A DNA stretch of 64,000 nucleotides from Nipponacmea schrenckii (GCA_030562195.1 CM060202.1:21190317-21254316); one strand, 5' to 3'. Positions 13,220 to 24,804 are shown, counted from the first letter of the stretch. A program made the numbers and translations. The notes: generated by a model from the letters alone, not told the origin.

Positions 13220-13668
13220 TAACTAATGATCCTTTAAACTAAGTAATAATCCACTGGAAATAGGTAATAATCCATTAAATTAAGTAATAATCCATTAAAC
13301 TAAGTAATAATCCATTAAACTAAGTAATAATCCACTGGAAATAGGTAATAATCCATTAAACTAAGTAATAATCTATTAAACTAAGTAATAATCCAATAAA
13401 CTAAGTAATAATCCATTAAACTAAGTAATAATCCATTAAACTAAGTAATAATCTATTAAACTAAGTAATAATCTATTAAACTAAGTAATAATTTATTAAA
13501 CTAAGTAATAATGTATTAAACTAAGTAATAATCCATTAAACTAAGTAATAATCCACTGGAAATAGGCAATAATCCATTAAACTAAGTAATAATCTATTAA
13601 ACTAAGTAATAATCCTTTAAACTAAGTAATAATCTATTAAACTAAGTAATAATCCTTTAAACTAAGTT
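13220..13668 (+). repeat. 20-bp minisatellite
   Basis: About 22 copies of CCATTAAACTAAGTAATAAT with point variants, ending where the next array begins. It resembles the 21-bp array at 334-808 in composition. Confidence 0.92.
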
Positions 13669-13669
13669 T

Positions 13670-14032
13670 TTTGAAACATGGAATTACTAAGTTATTATTT
13701 CGTGTTATATAGAGATTCTATTCTTTAGTCATGACACCTGGTAAGTCTAACTGATGAATATATACTCTTATTGACCAAGTTTAAGTTAGAAGTGTTTTTC
13801 AATAATAACTTAGTTAAATAGATATATCATGTTATATAGAGATTCTGTTCTTTAGTCATGACACCTGGTAAGTCTAACTGATGAATATATACTCTTATTG
13901 ACCAAGTTTAAGTTAGAAGTGTTTTTCAATAATAACTTAGTTTAATAGATATATCATGTTATATAGAGATTCTGTTCTTTAGTCATGACACCTGGTAAGT
14001 CTTACTGATGAATATATACTCTTATTAACCAA
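13670..14032 (+). repeat. About 125-bp tandem repeat, 2.7 copies (locus 1 of 3)
   Basis: Each unit contains AGTCATGACACCTGGTAAGT, CTAACTGATGAATATATACT and CTTATTGACCAAGTTTAA. The family recurs at 41690-42260 and inverted at 60090-60770. Confidence 0.9.
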
Positions 14033-14709
14033 GTACGAAACTTTAAATTTAAGTGGTAGTACTCCTTTAAGTTAACACTGGAAATTAACAGGGTAATTTT
14101 TGTATCATGAATTTGTAGTCTTAGGTCATTAAAATCAGGTATTTAAAGAGGCATTATCAAAATATAAATATACTTATTTCTTTTCTATTGTTTTTAACTT
14201 ATGAATAATTCATTTTATATATTATACTGACCCATCACAAAGGCATTTTGCTATTTTTTAACAACTTTTGTGATGTTGATGCCATATTGGCTTCAGCATT
14301 TCTAAAATAACAGGAACCGTTGACATCTGACGGAATATTCGAATGGTAATTATGTAAGCCATAAATTGTCATGATACAAATAAAATGTTTCCAACTAAAT
14401 TTGATTATTTTTATTGTATAGGCTACCACTGATGTAGTTTTCATACACCCACACATAAATGTGAGACCAATTGAAAAATATTAACTTTGAGTTATTGGCC
14501 CTGTTCTTGAATAACAAATGTGGGCGTATAACGATGGCCAGTTTTTTCTGTTAAAAACCAAATTCTTAGTGTTGTGTCATGTGATCAATCACTTGCAGGG
14601 TGTTACTTTATGTATGGTCTATTGCGGATGTAATTCTTATGTTATTCTAGGGAAAAGCTGTCCTGAACACTAACACAAGATTTGACCCCATCTTGCTATT
14701 TATTTAGCA
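14033..14709. other. Gap without a recognised gene
   Basis: AT-rich sequence with no long frame, no tandem array and no exon I can support. GTGGGCGTATAACGATGG near 14520 echoes the end motif of the neighbouring mobile repeat. Confidence 0.6.
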
Positions 14710-15700
14710 GAAGTGTCAGTGTCATTATAATGTGGTTGTATATTGTCGTCACCCCTGTCCATCCGTCCATCCACAATTGCTAATGACTTGTGCATTAGAG
14801 ACTACAATTTTTGTCGGATTTGAATGATATAGGCCTATTGTTCGAAAGTGGCGATTTATCGATGAACGGTTTTTGAGTTATTGCACTTGACTTAGTCAAA
14901 ATGCGTCAAAATTGGCTTGTGAACGCAATAGAGACTACAGTTTTCATCGGATTTAAATGAAACTTGCTGTGATTTATATTGATGAGATCTCGGACAAGTT
15001 TGAAATTGGCGATTTATCGATGAACGGTTTTTGAGTTATTGCACTTGACTTAGTCAAAACGCGTCAAAATTGGCTTGTGAACGCAATAGAGACTACAGTT
15101 TTCATCGGATTTAAATGAAACTTGCTGTGATTTATATTGATGAGATCTCGGACAAGTTTGAAATTGGCGATTTATCGATGAACAGTTTTTGAGTTATTGC
15201 ACTTGACTTAGTCAAAACAAGTCAAAATTGGCTTGTGAACGCGATAGAGATCACAATTTCGATTTGATTTGAATGAAATTTGGTGTTATCATTGATGAAA
15301 TCTTGGACGAGTTTGATAGTGACGAGTTTTGGGTGAATGTTTTTTGAGTTATTGGCCTTGACGAAGTCAAATTGCGTCGAAATAGACTTGTGAACACAAT
15401 AGAGACAACAGTTTTTCAAATTTGGTGTAATCATTGAAGTTGTTAATCATCTTGGTCAAGTTCGAAATTGACGTTTCGATATACATTTTTGAGTTATTGC
15501 ACTTGACATACCGGTAGTCAAAAGGCGGCTTGTGATTGCAATAGACAATACAGTTTTCATCTGATTTTAATGAAATTTGTTGTGAAAATTTATATTGATG
15601 AGAACTTGGATTAGACCTAAATAATCTTACAGTTTCTGCCTGTGTTAAAACAAAAAATATATTTTAAAGTGGGCGTATCTTGGTAGGCAACCACTTGTTC
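14710..15700 (+). mobile_element. Dispersed element with internal about 180-bp repeats (copy 1)
   Basis: Starts with a pyrimidine-rich CACCCCTGTCCATCCGTCCA. It then holds five to six diverged units with GAACGCAATAGAGACTACAG, TTTTCATCGGATTTAAATGA and TTGAGTTATTGCACTTGACT, and closes with GTGGGCGTATCTTGGTAGGC at 15669. No coding capacity. Start and end agree with the copy at 16729-18033. Confidence 0.65.
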
Positions 15701-15721
15701 ATTGTTATTGTCCCTAAGCTC

Positions 15722-16513
15722 ATAGTCTGAAACTTGCTGACTCTATTCCCAACCTCTGATAGCTATTTGGACAGATATGGCTGTAGCTATCAGAGGCTTG
15801 GAATAGGGCCCAGCAAGTTTCGGACTACTTTCCACACAGCTTCTCTTCAACTGTTTTCGGTTGTTAAAAGACGGTGATTTATTTAAATACTGTAAGAGAA
15901 ACTTCGGTAGTCAAAAGACGTCACGGTGAAGGTCATCAAGATGTCGGAGAAAAACTAACAACAAAGCTTTAATGAATTTTATCTGCATGATACAAGCTTT
16001 ACAGCTTCAATTTTGTATGAAATGTCTGACAGAGTTGATCAAGGGAATAGCTTCGTGAACACGGTAGGATGGTGTCTGGCCTAGGCCTAGGCCTAGTACT
16101 CCGCAGCATCGGATAGCTATTTGGACAGTTATGGCTGTGGGAGAGTCAGAAAAACTAGGCACTAAAAACTTGTGATTTTCTGCATCTTCGCGGAACGTCG
16201 GAATTTTTTTAATGCTCACGAAATATGAGATAGCGACTGACGGACTGAGTGATTGAAATTCTTGAAAAAAACTTGGCAATGCAACCATAGGTTGTTACAT
16301 AAATGGTGTAAGAGGAACTACAAAAACATCCATCTTTCCAAATATATTGAGGTTTAGTGGCTTCAAGGTATATAAATGCGCTCAAAACCCCAGCACCTGC
16401 GGAGGTGCTGAAAATCCCAAGTTTTTGGTGTCTAGTTTTTCTGACTCTCCCCCAGCCATATCTGTCCAAATAGCTATCAGAAGGTTGAAATAGAGTCAGC
16501 AAGTTTTGGACTA
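15722..16513. mobile_element. Hairpin-type non-autonomous elements with long inverted repeats
   Basis: 15722-15762 (AAACTTGCTGACTCTATTCC, then CTCTGATAGCTATTTGGACA) is inverted at 15786-15828. The outer element is longer: about 16102-16190 is inverted at 16395-16485, and the right edge at 16486-16513 (GAGTCAGCAAGTTTTGGAC) is the inverse of the left edge at 15722. The architecture is MITE or foldback-like with no transposase. Target duplications are not clear. Confidence 0.7.
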
Positions 16514-16728
16514 TAGTAGGCCCTACTAGTTGAATACTAGTACTATCATACTTATAGTCAAAATCGTAGACAAAAGGAAAAGGGTTTTGCTTCGCTACAC
16601 TAATCTTTCCTTCTGCTGTGTCTCTAAGGCGATGGAAGTCACTTTTCTGTCTACACAGTGTACTGACAGGATTTATGGTTAAATTGTGAACTTACACTGT
16701 GCGTTGAAATCAACCAATAGCTCATTTT

Positions 16729-18033
16729 TATACGCCCACATGAAATGGGGGGCGTATATTGTGGTCACCCATGTCCGTCCATTGGTCCGTCCGTCCACAA
16801 TTGCTCATAAACACTCTACAAGGTGCAATTCTTGACGGATTTAGATGAAACTTGATATGAGTGTTTATGATCACGCAAGGATGAACCCTATTGAAAATCA
16901 GCGAAATCGGAAAAAATTTAGTATGAGTTATTGCCCTTGTTCTTGAAAACGCGTTCAATTTTAGCTTGTAAACACTCTGGAGAGAACAATTCTAAATGGA
17001 TTTGAATGAAACTCGGAGTATTTGTTATCACCCAAAGATGAAGCCTATTGAAAACCAGTCAAACAGAAAAAAAATTTAGTGTCAGTTATTGCCCTTGTTT
17101 TTGAAAACGTGTTCAATTTTTGGCTTGTAAACACTCTACAAAGAACCAAAGACCAATTTTGATGAAACTTGGTGTGAAAGTATGTTATAACTCAAGGATA
17201 AATCCTATTGAAAATCAGCGAAATTGAAAAACATTTAGCATGAGTTAATGCCCTTGTTCTTGAAAACAGGTTCAATTTTAGCTTGTATATGCTCTTGAGA
17301 GAAAAATTCTTAATGGATTTTGATGAAACTTGGCTTGAGTATTCGTTATCACCCAAGGATGATTGCCCTTGTTTTTGAAAACGCATTCAATTTGTGGCTT
17401 GTAAACACTCAACAAAGCACAATTATTGACCGATTTTGACAACTTGCTGAAATTGTTTAATATCTCCAAAGGATGAACCCTATTGAAAATCAAATATATC
17501 GAAATATATTTGATACGAATTATTGCCCTTGCTTTATAAAATGTAAACACTCTACAAGTCACAATTCTTGAGCAATTTTGACGTAACTTGGCATGAGTAT
17601 TTGCAATCACCTAATGATGAACCCTATTGAAAAATATTAGTTATTGCCTTTTTTTGGAAAACTCGTCAAAATTTTTAGCTTGTAAACCCTCTAGAAGGCA
17701 CAATGATTTACAGATTTTGACAAAATTTGCAAAAATTGTTAATTATCACTCACGGATGAACACTGTTGAAAACAAGAAATATCACATAATATTTGATTGC
17801 CCTTGTTCTTTCAAATGATTTCGATTTTTTTGCTCATAAACACTCTGCAAGTCACATTTCTTGACTGATTTAAACGGAACTTGGCATGAGTATGTGGAAT
17901 CACTTAAGGATGAACCCTACTGAAAATCAGATAAATCTTAAAATATTTAATATCAATTATTGCTTCGTTTTTGAAAAGAAGTATATGTATATTTTATTTT
18001 TTATTCAAAATCAATGCTGCCAGTGGGCGTATA
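16729..18033 (+). mobile_element. 1.3-kb element with TATACGCCCAC/GTGGGCGTATA ends and internal repeats (copy 2)
   Basis: TATACGCCCAC (16729-16739) and GTGGGCGTATA (18023-18033) form perfect 11-bp terminal inverted repeats. Just inside the left end, GGGGGGCGTATA (about 16746) makes a second, local hairpin. Between are about seven diverged units with GCTTGTAAACACTCTACAA, GATTTTGATGAAACTTGG and GAACCCTATTGAAAATCA. No coding capacity. The right end is followed by TTACCTTGCCTGGCAACC. Confidence 0.72.
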
Positions 18034-18198
18034 TTACCTTGCCTGGCAACCTATCTTTTATATAGTGTTTGATAATCACTTTCACATAATACCATAACAT
18101 CACGTGCCCTGTGCCACCAACTGTTTGTCCAATATCAATATTGAACGCATAGCTGCAACTTATTTTCTGCTCTGATAATGAAATTAATTTTATTTTAG

Positions 18199-19947
18199 AA
18201 TCCAAACCCTGGATATTTACTAAATCCAGAAGAAAGAGCCTGGATTAAAGAATGTAATCGGGAAAGCCTAAAGTATTGTAAGTCTTAACATCTTGACCTG
18301 TCTATCAAAATTTCCTTCATTGCACACTGCATGGCATTGCCTGTCTATAAAACTTGTCTTTTATGTGCAAAGAGTATGATTCCATTCCATACATTTCATA
18401 TCACATTTGGATTGATCAATCAATTCTCAATAAGGTATTAAAGTCATGAAATTTATCAACTCTTTGCTTCTTAAAGGATAAATAGTTCTAGGTGCAGCAA
18501 GGGTTATCACTCGTTCTCCTAAACACTGTCATATAACTACCGGTATTGTTCCACAAAACCTACATTGGCTTCCTGTTAGACAACGTATAGACTTTAAACT
18601 ATTGTGTTTCGTATATAAATGCATAAATAATCTGACTCTGACATATCTGAGTGAGCTATTGTCTGAATACCAACCTTCACGTGACCTTCGATCTAAATAC
18701 CAACTCAAATTAGCAGTTCCAAGTTACAATCTTAACACCTTTGGTTATAGATCGTTTTATCATTGTGCACCTTTAGAGATAAGGTGGAGTGATTTGCTCA
18801 ACTCTTTCAAATCGAAACTGAAAACCCTCTTTTTCAAATCCTACTACAACTAAACACTGATATTACTAGAGCTTTATACCAACAAATAGAGCCTCGAGCA
18901 TAACCCATGAATTTGTGCGCTTTACAAATATTCACTATTATTATTATTTTATCACTGCCTTCAATAAACCAGTTACACAAGCAGGCGTTTATTTTTCAAT
19001 ATTCACATTTCTACTATCGCTGCCTTCAATAAACTAGTTACACAAGCTGGTGCTTATTTTTCAATATTTACATTTTTACTATCGCTGCCTTCAATAAACT
19101 ATTTACTCAAGCTGGGGTTTATTTTTCAATATTTACATTTCAACTATCGCTGCCTTCAATAAACTAGTTACTCAAGCTGGTTCATATTTTTCAATATTTA
19201 CTTTTTTTACTATAGCTGCCTTCAATAAACTAGGCTGGTGTTTATTTTTCAATATTTACATTTCTACTATCACTGCCTTCAATAAACTAGAACACAAGCT
19301 GGTGTTTATATTTCAATATTTACATTTCTACTATCACTGCCTTCAATAAACTAGACCCGTCTTCGTTAGCCCATAAGGTGCAGAAAAGTAGGACGTAAAA
19401 CTCCATTCATTTCATTTTATTTCAATAAACTAGTTACACAAACTGGCGTTTATATACTGAACAGCCCAATATTAAGACGTCTTAATCCTTAATCCTTAGT
19501 CCGTAATTCTTAATTCATATTCCTTCATTTGTTAGTCATTTGTTTAACAAAATCAACAATTGTTTATAAAAATCAAACTTCGTTATCTAAATCAGTAATT
19601 TGTCAAGTAAAATTTGTCTTAGTATAATTCTACTTTTTCTTACTATTAATTCTAAATTAACATACACAAGTCTCTCTTAACATTTCTTTGGTAACAATTC
19701 TTCAAATACAAATCTTTCCCAACAAATGTTGCTTAACATTTCACCAAATACATTTCTCAAATATCAAACAATGCCACCTGTCTTCGTAATTGTGTACATT
19801 GAAATTATGACGACAAGCGGCGCTGATGGTTGTTAGCATATCTGATACAGACTATAGAAAGTGAAGTGTTGTTACCAAAGAAATGAAAAGAGAGACTTGT
19901 GTATTTTTATACGCCCTCACATGAAATGTAGGGCGTATATTGTGATC

Positions 19948-20022
<75 letters not shown>

Positions 20023-23000
20023 GTCTGTTCACATTTGCTTGTGCTCACTATACAGACTACAGTTTTGATTGGATTTTAATAATTTGTGAGTTCATGGCAT
20101 CACAAAAAGGAAATGTATTGATTTTGGTTATGATCGGATAATTTTTAGCGGAGATACAGTGTCCGACTTAGCGCTATTTCAGAAAAATGCGAGTAACTTT
20201 GCTTGCGCTCACTCTACAGACTACAGTTTTGATTGGATTTTTATAATATTTGGTATGTGAGTTCATGGCATCACAAAGAAAAATTGTATTGATTTTGGTG
20301 AATTTTTGCCCATTATCTGATAAGCCTGAAGAGGGCATCTCTGCACACTTTGCGTGCCTATGTTAATTTAGAATTAATAGTAAGAAAAAGTAGAATTATA
20401 CTAAGACAAATTTTACTTGACAAATTTCTGATTTAGATAACAAATTTTGATTTTTATAAACAAATGATGATTTTGTTAAACAAATGTTAAATATGACTAA
20501 CAAATGAAGGAATATGAATTAAGCATTATGGATTAAGGATTAAGACGTCTCTATATTGGGCTGTTCTGTATTCCATATTTATATTTCAATATTTACATTT
20601 CTACTATCACTGCCTTCAATAAACCAGTTACACAAACTGGTGTTTAGTTTTTAACGAACGTGACAATATGAATTCAATAGAGCAACGCTAAAACAAGTAT
20701 GACACGCCCCCTTAAACTCAACTTTCACCCAACTTGTGAACTTTTCAACCATTATTCCCATTATTTTCAGGTATACCACTTTCAATTGCAATGGGGCTTG
20801 GAGTTCACTATTATGCACAAAGAAAACATCTAAAAAATAAACATATACGTTCAACAGGTACGTCAGTTCATCAGGATTGTTGATTTGGCTGTATATGCCG
20901 GTCATGTCTGATTGTTTGTCTAAAATGACCAGTTGAAAGTAGGCTCCATCAGTCATCACGTATAGGTCAGTGACGTTAAAAAAAAGAAATGAATTACCCA
21001 ACAATCCAGTGTTAATTGTTACCACACATTCATGGCGTATTGAAATACCGTTAATACTTCAATACTAGTCTTTAATTGGCATTTAGGAATTGGATACTAG
21101 TTGAATAGTACAGTAGTATAGTATAGTCATCACCAAAACATTTATTAAAAATGACTGAATGGGGAAAAATGAATCAACAACCCTGCTAGTTCCCCATCTA
21201 GTTAAATTACTGTTTCTTAGGGTTGTGTATCTCATAACATGTGAAAAGCTTGTAGTCGTTCAGACTGGAAAATTAACCAATGCCCCATGTGTCAAGGTCT
21301 GTACATACTAAAGATCTCTCGAAATCCCAAAAAGGATACGATTATGCCCCTGTCCTGTCAAAATTTCCCTTACTGCACCCTTATCGGTATTTTTGTGACT
21401 ACTTTCAGTGGCTATGATTTTGGGGTTTATTGGTGGTAAGCTTATCTATGTACCTATTTGCCAAAGGAAGTTTATAGAACGTTTTCCAAATTCTATCTTT
21501 GCAAAAATGTTGACAGAAAAAATAAGGTGTGTACAATTTATTGTTATCCATCATGAAGATTTAGGTGGAACTGAGGCAAGAGAACAACTGGGTTGTGGCA
21601 ACCTGGACATGGGAGCTTGGGAATAGGAATTAGTGCATGGAAACTGTATATTTGTATATTTGTAGAGAAAACAAACACAAAACCTAACTCCTTCTATGCC
21701 ACAAGATCGTACAAGAACACTTTTAACCAGGACACAAGAATAATTTAGAAGTGTGACCTTCTCTAACTACTGTTCTTTACAGGAATATATCATGACCATT
21801 TACCTCATTCGACTGATTTGGTCTAGCTTCGTAACTTAATGGACTCCAATAAGGTTCAGGTCTGTTATTTCTATGACGTAACATTGACATGATACTTATA
21901 ATACATCTTATTGTTGGATTGTGTTACAGCGGTGATTTGTTTAACAAGGCCGATAATCAGACGCCCAATATGCCCAGATACCAACAACAATACACTAACA
22001 AACAACTTGGCACAAATAGTAAGTTGAAAGAGGGAGGGGAGGGGCATAAGCAATTTTTTGGCTTTAGAAAGTTCCTTGTTAATATACAATTTGGTAGGTT
22101 GTGGGACAGCAGGATGTGGGATAGCAAGGTTAGGGTTGCAGAATGTGGGATAGAAAGGTTAGGGTTGCAGAATGTGGGATAGCAAGGTTAGGGTTGCAGA
22201 ATGTGGGATAGCAAGGTTAGGGTTGCAGAATAGCAAGGTTGGGGTTGCAGAATGTGGGATAGCAAGGTTAGGGTAGCAGGATGTAGGATAGCAAGGTTAG
22301 GATTGCAGGATTTGGGATAGCAAGGTTAGGGTAGTAGGATGTGGGATAGCAAGGTTAGGCTTGCAGAATGTGGGATAGCAAGGTTAGGCTTGCAGAATGT
22401 AGGGTTGCAGGATGTGGGATAACAAGGTTAGGGTAGCAGGATGTGGGATAGCAAGGTTAGAGTTGCACAATGTGGGATAGCAAGGTTAGGGTTGCAGAAT
22501 GTGGGATAGCAAGGTTAGGGTAGCAGGATGTGGGATAGCAAGGTTAGGGTTGCAGAATGTGGGATAGCAGAATGTGGGATAGCAAGGTTAGGGTTGCAGA
22601 ATGTGGGATAGCAAGGTGAGGGTTGCAGAATGTGGTATAACAAGGTTAGGGTAGCAGGATGTGGGATAGCAAGGTTAGGGTTGCAGGATGTGGGATAGCA
22701 AGGTTGGGGTTGCAGAATTTGGGATACTAGGATGTAGGATTGCCAGATTTGGATAGCAAGGTTAGGGTAGCAGGATGTGGGATAGCAAGGTTAGGGTTGC
22801 AGGATGTGGGATAGCAAGGTTAGGGTTGCAAGGTGTGGGATAGCAGGATGTGGGATAGCAAGGTCAGGGTTGCAGGATGTGGGATAGCAAGGTTAGGGTT
22901 GCAGGATGTGGGGTAGCAAGGTTAGGGTAGCAGGATGTGGGATAGCAAGGTTAGGGTTGCAGGATGTGGGATAGCAAGGTTAGGGTTGCAGAATTTGGGA

Positions 23001-24804
23001 TACTAGGATATGGGATTGCAGGATTTGGATAGCAAGGGTAGGGTAGCAGGATGTGGGATAGCAAGGTTAGGGTTGCAGGATGTGGGATAGCAAGGTTAGG
23101 GTTGCAGAATTGGGGATACTAGGATGTGGGATTGCAAGATTTGGATAGCAAGGTTAGGGTTGCAGGGTGTGGGATAGCAGGATGTGGGATAGCAAGGTCA
23201 GGGTTGCAGGATGTGGGATAGCAAGGTTAGGGTTGCAGGATGTGGGGTAGCAAGGTTAGGGTTGCAGAATGTGGGATAGCAAGGTTAGGGTTGCAGGATG
23301 TGGGATAGCAAGTTTAGGGTTGCAGGATGTGGGGTAGCAGGATGTGGGATAGCAAGGTTAGGGTTGCAGGATGTGGGATAGCAGGATGTGGGATAGCAAG
23401 GTCAGGGTTGCAGGATATGGGATAGCAGGATGTGGGATAGCAAGGTTAACGTTGCAGGATGTGGGGTAGCAAGGTTAGGGTAGCAGGATGTGGGATACTA
23501 GGATGTGGGATTGCAGGATTTGGATAGCAAGGGTAGGGTAGCAGGATGTTGGATAGCAAGGTTAGGGTAGCAGAATATGGGCTACTCCGAAGTGGGATTG
23601 CAAGATTTGGATAGCAAGGTTAGGGTAGCAGGATGTGGGGGAGCAAGGTTAGGGTAGCAGAATGTGGGATACTAGGATGTGGGATGGCAGGATGTGGGAT
23701 AGCAAGCTTAGGGTAGCAGGATGTGGGATAGCAAGCTTAGAGTAGCAGGATGTGGGATAGCAATCTTAGGGTAGCAGAATGTGGGATAGCAAGATGTGGG
23801 AGACTAGGATGTGGGATTGCAGGATTTGGATAGCAGAATGTGGGATAGCAGGATGTGGGATAACATGGTTAGGGTAGCAGAATGTGGGATAGCAAGGCTA
23901 GGGTAGCAGGGTGTGGGATAGCAAGGTTAGGGTAGTAGGATGTAGTATAGCAAGGTTAGGGTAGCAGGATGTGGGCTAGTAAGGTTAGGGTTGCAGAATG
24001 TGGGATAGCAAGGTTAGGGTTGCAGGATGTGGGGTAGGACGGTTAGGGTTGCTGGATGTGGGATAACAAGGTTAGGGTAGCAGGATGTGAGATAGCAAGG
24101 TTAGGTTGCAGGATGTGGGATAATAAGGTTAGGGTAGCAGGATGTGGGATAGCAAGGTTAGGGTAGCAAAATGTGGGATACTAGGATGTGGGTAGCAGAG
24201 TGTGGGTAAAAGGATGTGGGATACTGAATATGGTATGACATGTAGTGGGAGGGCAGGATGTGGGATACAAGGAAATGTGAAGAAATTTATAGGAGGGCAG
24301 GATAGCGATACCCAAAGTTAACAGCTTTTAAAAAAAACGAATTTTGCTTTCTTTCTTTCCAGATACATTCGATGATAATGATATTGACAGTGAAAAAAAC
24401 GTAAAACAACATGTGACGTACGAAGAATTGAGGCAGAAAAATAGAGCGCAGTATAGCGGTCACCAACATGTGACTCAAAAACCTAGAGTTGACAAACCAG
24501 TTGAGGTTGACTGGAACAAGTCAAGAATGGAAGATAGATACACAATACCTCAAGATAAAGGTATGGACATGAAATTAAATATATGGAGTTTTACAGCTGC
24601 TCTTCTGCATCTGATTTGAATAAGGAAGAGTGGGAATGCCATGCAGTCTGCAACGAGAGGAATTTTGCAATGATATTAGGTTAATTGGGGATTAACCTAA
24701 TAGGGGAATTTTTGAGTAAAATTTGGATTTGGATTGTGCTTATTTATGATATATTTTCAGGTAAGAAGAACCAATATGGAGATGTATGGGATGATGTGAA
24801 GTAA
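18199..24804 (+). CDS. OCIAD1: OCIA-domain protein (OCIAD1/Asrij-like), 5' exon not found
   Basis: Exons at 18199-18277, 20771-20857, 21409-21526, 21930-22018, 24363-24560 and 24761-24804 (TAA). All junctions are GT-AG with consistent phases and give 204 residues. The first two exons give the OCIA-domain signature: NPEERAWIKECNRES, then the helix IPLSIAMGLGVHYYAQ. The third has a GxxGGKLIYVPICQRKF helix segment matching the family's second hydrophobic stretch. The polar tail has VTYEELRQKNR and ends NQYGDVWDD, the long C-terminal region of OCIAD1 that short OCIAD2 lacks. OCIAD1 proteins are membrane proteins of mitochondria and endosomes, linked to respiratory complex regulation and JAK/STAT signalling. 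The initiating ATG should be in a short exon upstream of 18199; I could not identify it. Confidence 0.9.
18290..18460 (+). repeat. SINE-tail fragment
   Basis: AAATTTCCTTCATTGCACAC followed by TGCATGGCATTGCCTGTCT matches the 3' body of the SINE family seen intact near 35200. Only about 60 bp is recognisable. Confidence 0.5.
18488..18953 (+). mobile_element. 3' end of a CR1/L2-like non-LTR retrotransposon
   Basis: 18488-18853 is open for 121 codons without an intron. It encodes the conserved end of a reverse-transcriptase ORF: GAARVITRSPKHCHI, then LHWLPVRQRIDFKLL, then a final NSFKSKLKTLFF before TAA. The 3' tail TGTGCGCTTTACAAATATTC followed by ATT repeats is typical of CR1/L2-clade ends. 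The element is 5'-truncated, as usual after target-primed reverse transcription. It lies in the first intron of the OCIAD1-like gene in the same orientation. Confidence 0.85.
18954..19455 (+). repeat. 64-65-bp minisatellite, left part
   Basis: About 7 units with CTGCCTTCAATAAACTAGTT, ACACAAGCTGGTGTTTAT and TCAATATTTACATTTCTACT. The array is split by the transposon at 19456-20577 and resumes at 20578. A SINE-tail fragment sits at about 19353-19425. Confidence 0.9.
19904..20358 (+). mobile_element. GTGGGCGTATA-family insertion inside the right arm of the 1.1-kb transposon
   Basis: The left arm predicts an unbroken CTTGTGTATGTTAATTT in the right arm. Instead, CTTGTGTA and TATGTTAATTT are separated by 455 bp beginning TTTTTATACGCCCTCACATG, so TA is present on both sides. 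The insert starts like 16725 onwards, holds a (GTCT)n run, and lacks the GTGGGCGTATA right end, so it may be truncated or a variant. Confidence 0.75.
19949..20022 (+). repeat. (GTCT)n microsatellite
   Basis: About 18 uninterrupted GTCT units expanding the GTCCGTCCGTCC-type stretch present at the same place in sister elements near 14760 and 16790. Confidence 0.95.
20578..20650 (+). repeat. 64-65-bp minisatellite, right part
   Basis: Continues the array of 18954-19455 after the transposon: TTTATATTTCAATATTTACA, then CTGCCTTCAATAAACCAGTT and a GGTGTTTA end. Confidence 0.85.
21285..21400 (+). repeat. SINE fragment
   Basis: Diverged body of the dispersed SINE: AGATCTCTCGAAATCCCAAA and CCTGTCCTGTCAAAATTTCC, just upstream of the exon at 21409. 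Confidence 0.6.
22092..24275 (+). repeat. G-rich 29-bp minisatellite in intron 4 of the OCIAD1-like gene
   Basis: About 75 units built from AAGGTTAGGGTTGCAGGATG and TGGGATAGC, with block deletions giving shorter composites. Nearly every unit has two or three GGG or GG tracts on the + strand (the sense strand of the gene) and one TTAGGG. It ends about 90 bp before the exon at 24363. Confidence 0.94.

Larger units (their letters stand above)
19456..20577. mobile_element. 1.1-kb transposon with about 200-bp inverted repeats, itself interrupted
   Basis: GAACAGCCCAATAT and AAGACGTCTTAATCCTTAAT at the left are inverted at the right end (20535-20570), and the arms match to about 19700. The element lies inside one unit of a 65-bp tandem repeat. 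Comparison with neighbouring units shows TTTATAT at both edges (19449-19455 and 20578-20584), a 7-bp target-site duplication. The right arm is split by a second insertion at 19904-20358. No transposase is encoded, so it is non-autonomous. Some 9 extra bases lie outside the right arm. Confidence 0.82.

Noticed and set aside
22092..24275. Interstitial telomere repeat
   Set aside because: TTAGGG occurs once per 29-bp unit and not in tandem, so it is a minisatellite that happens to contain the hexamer.
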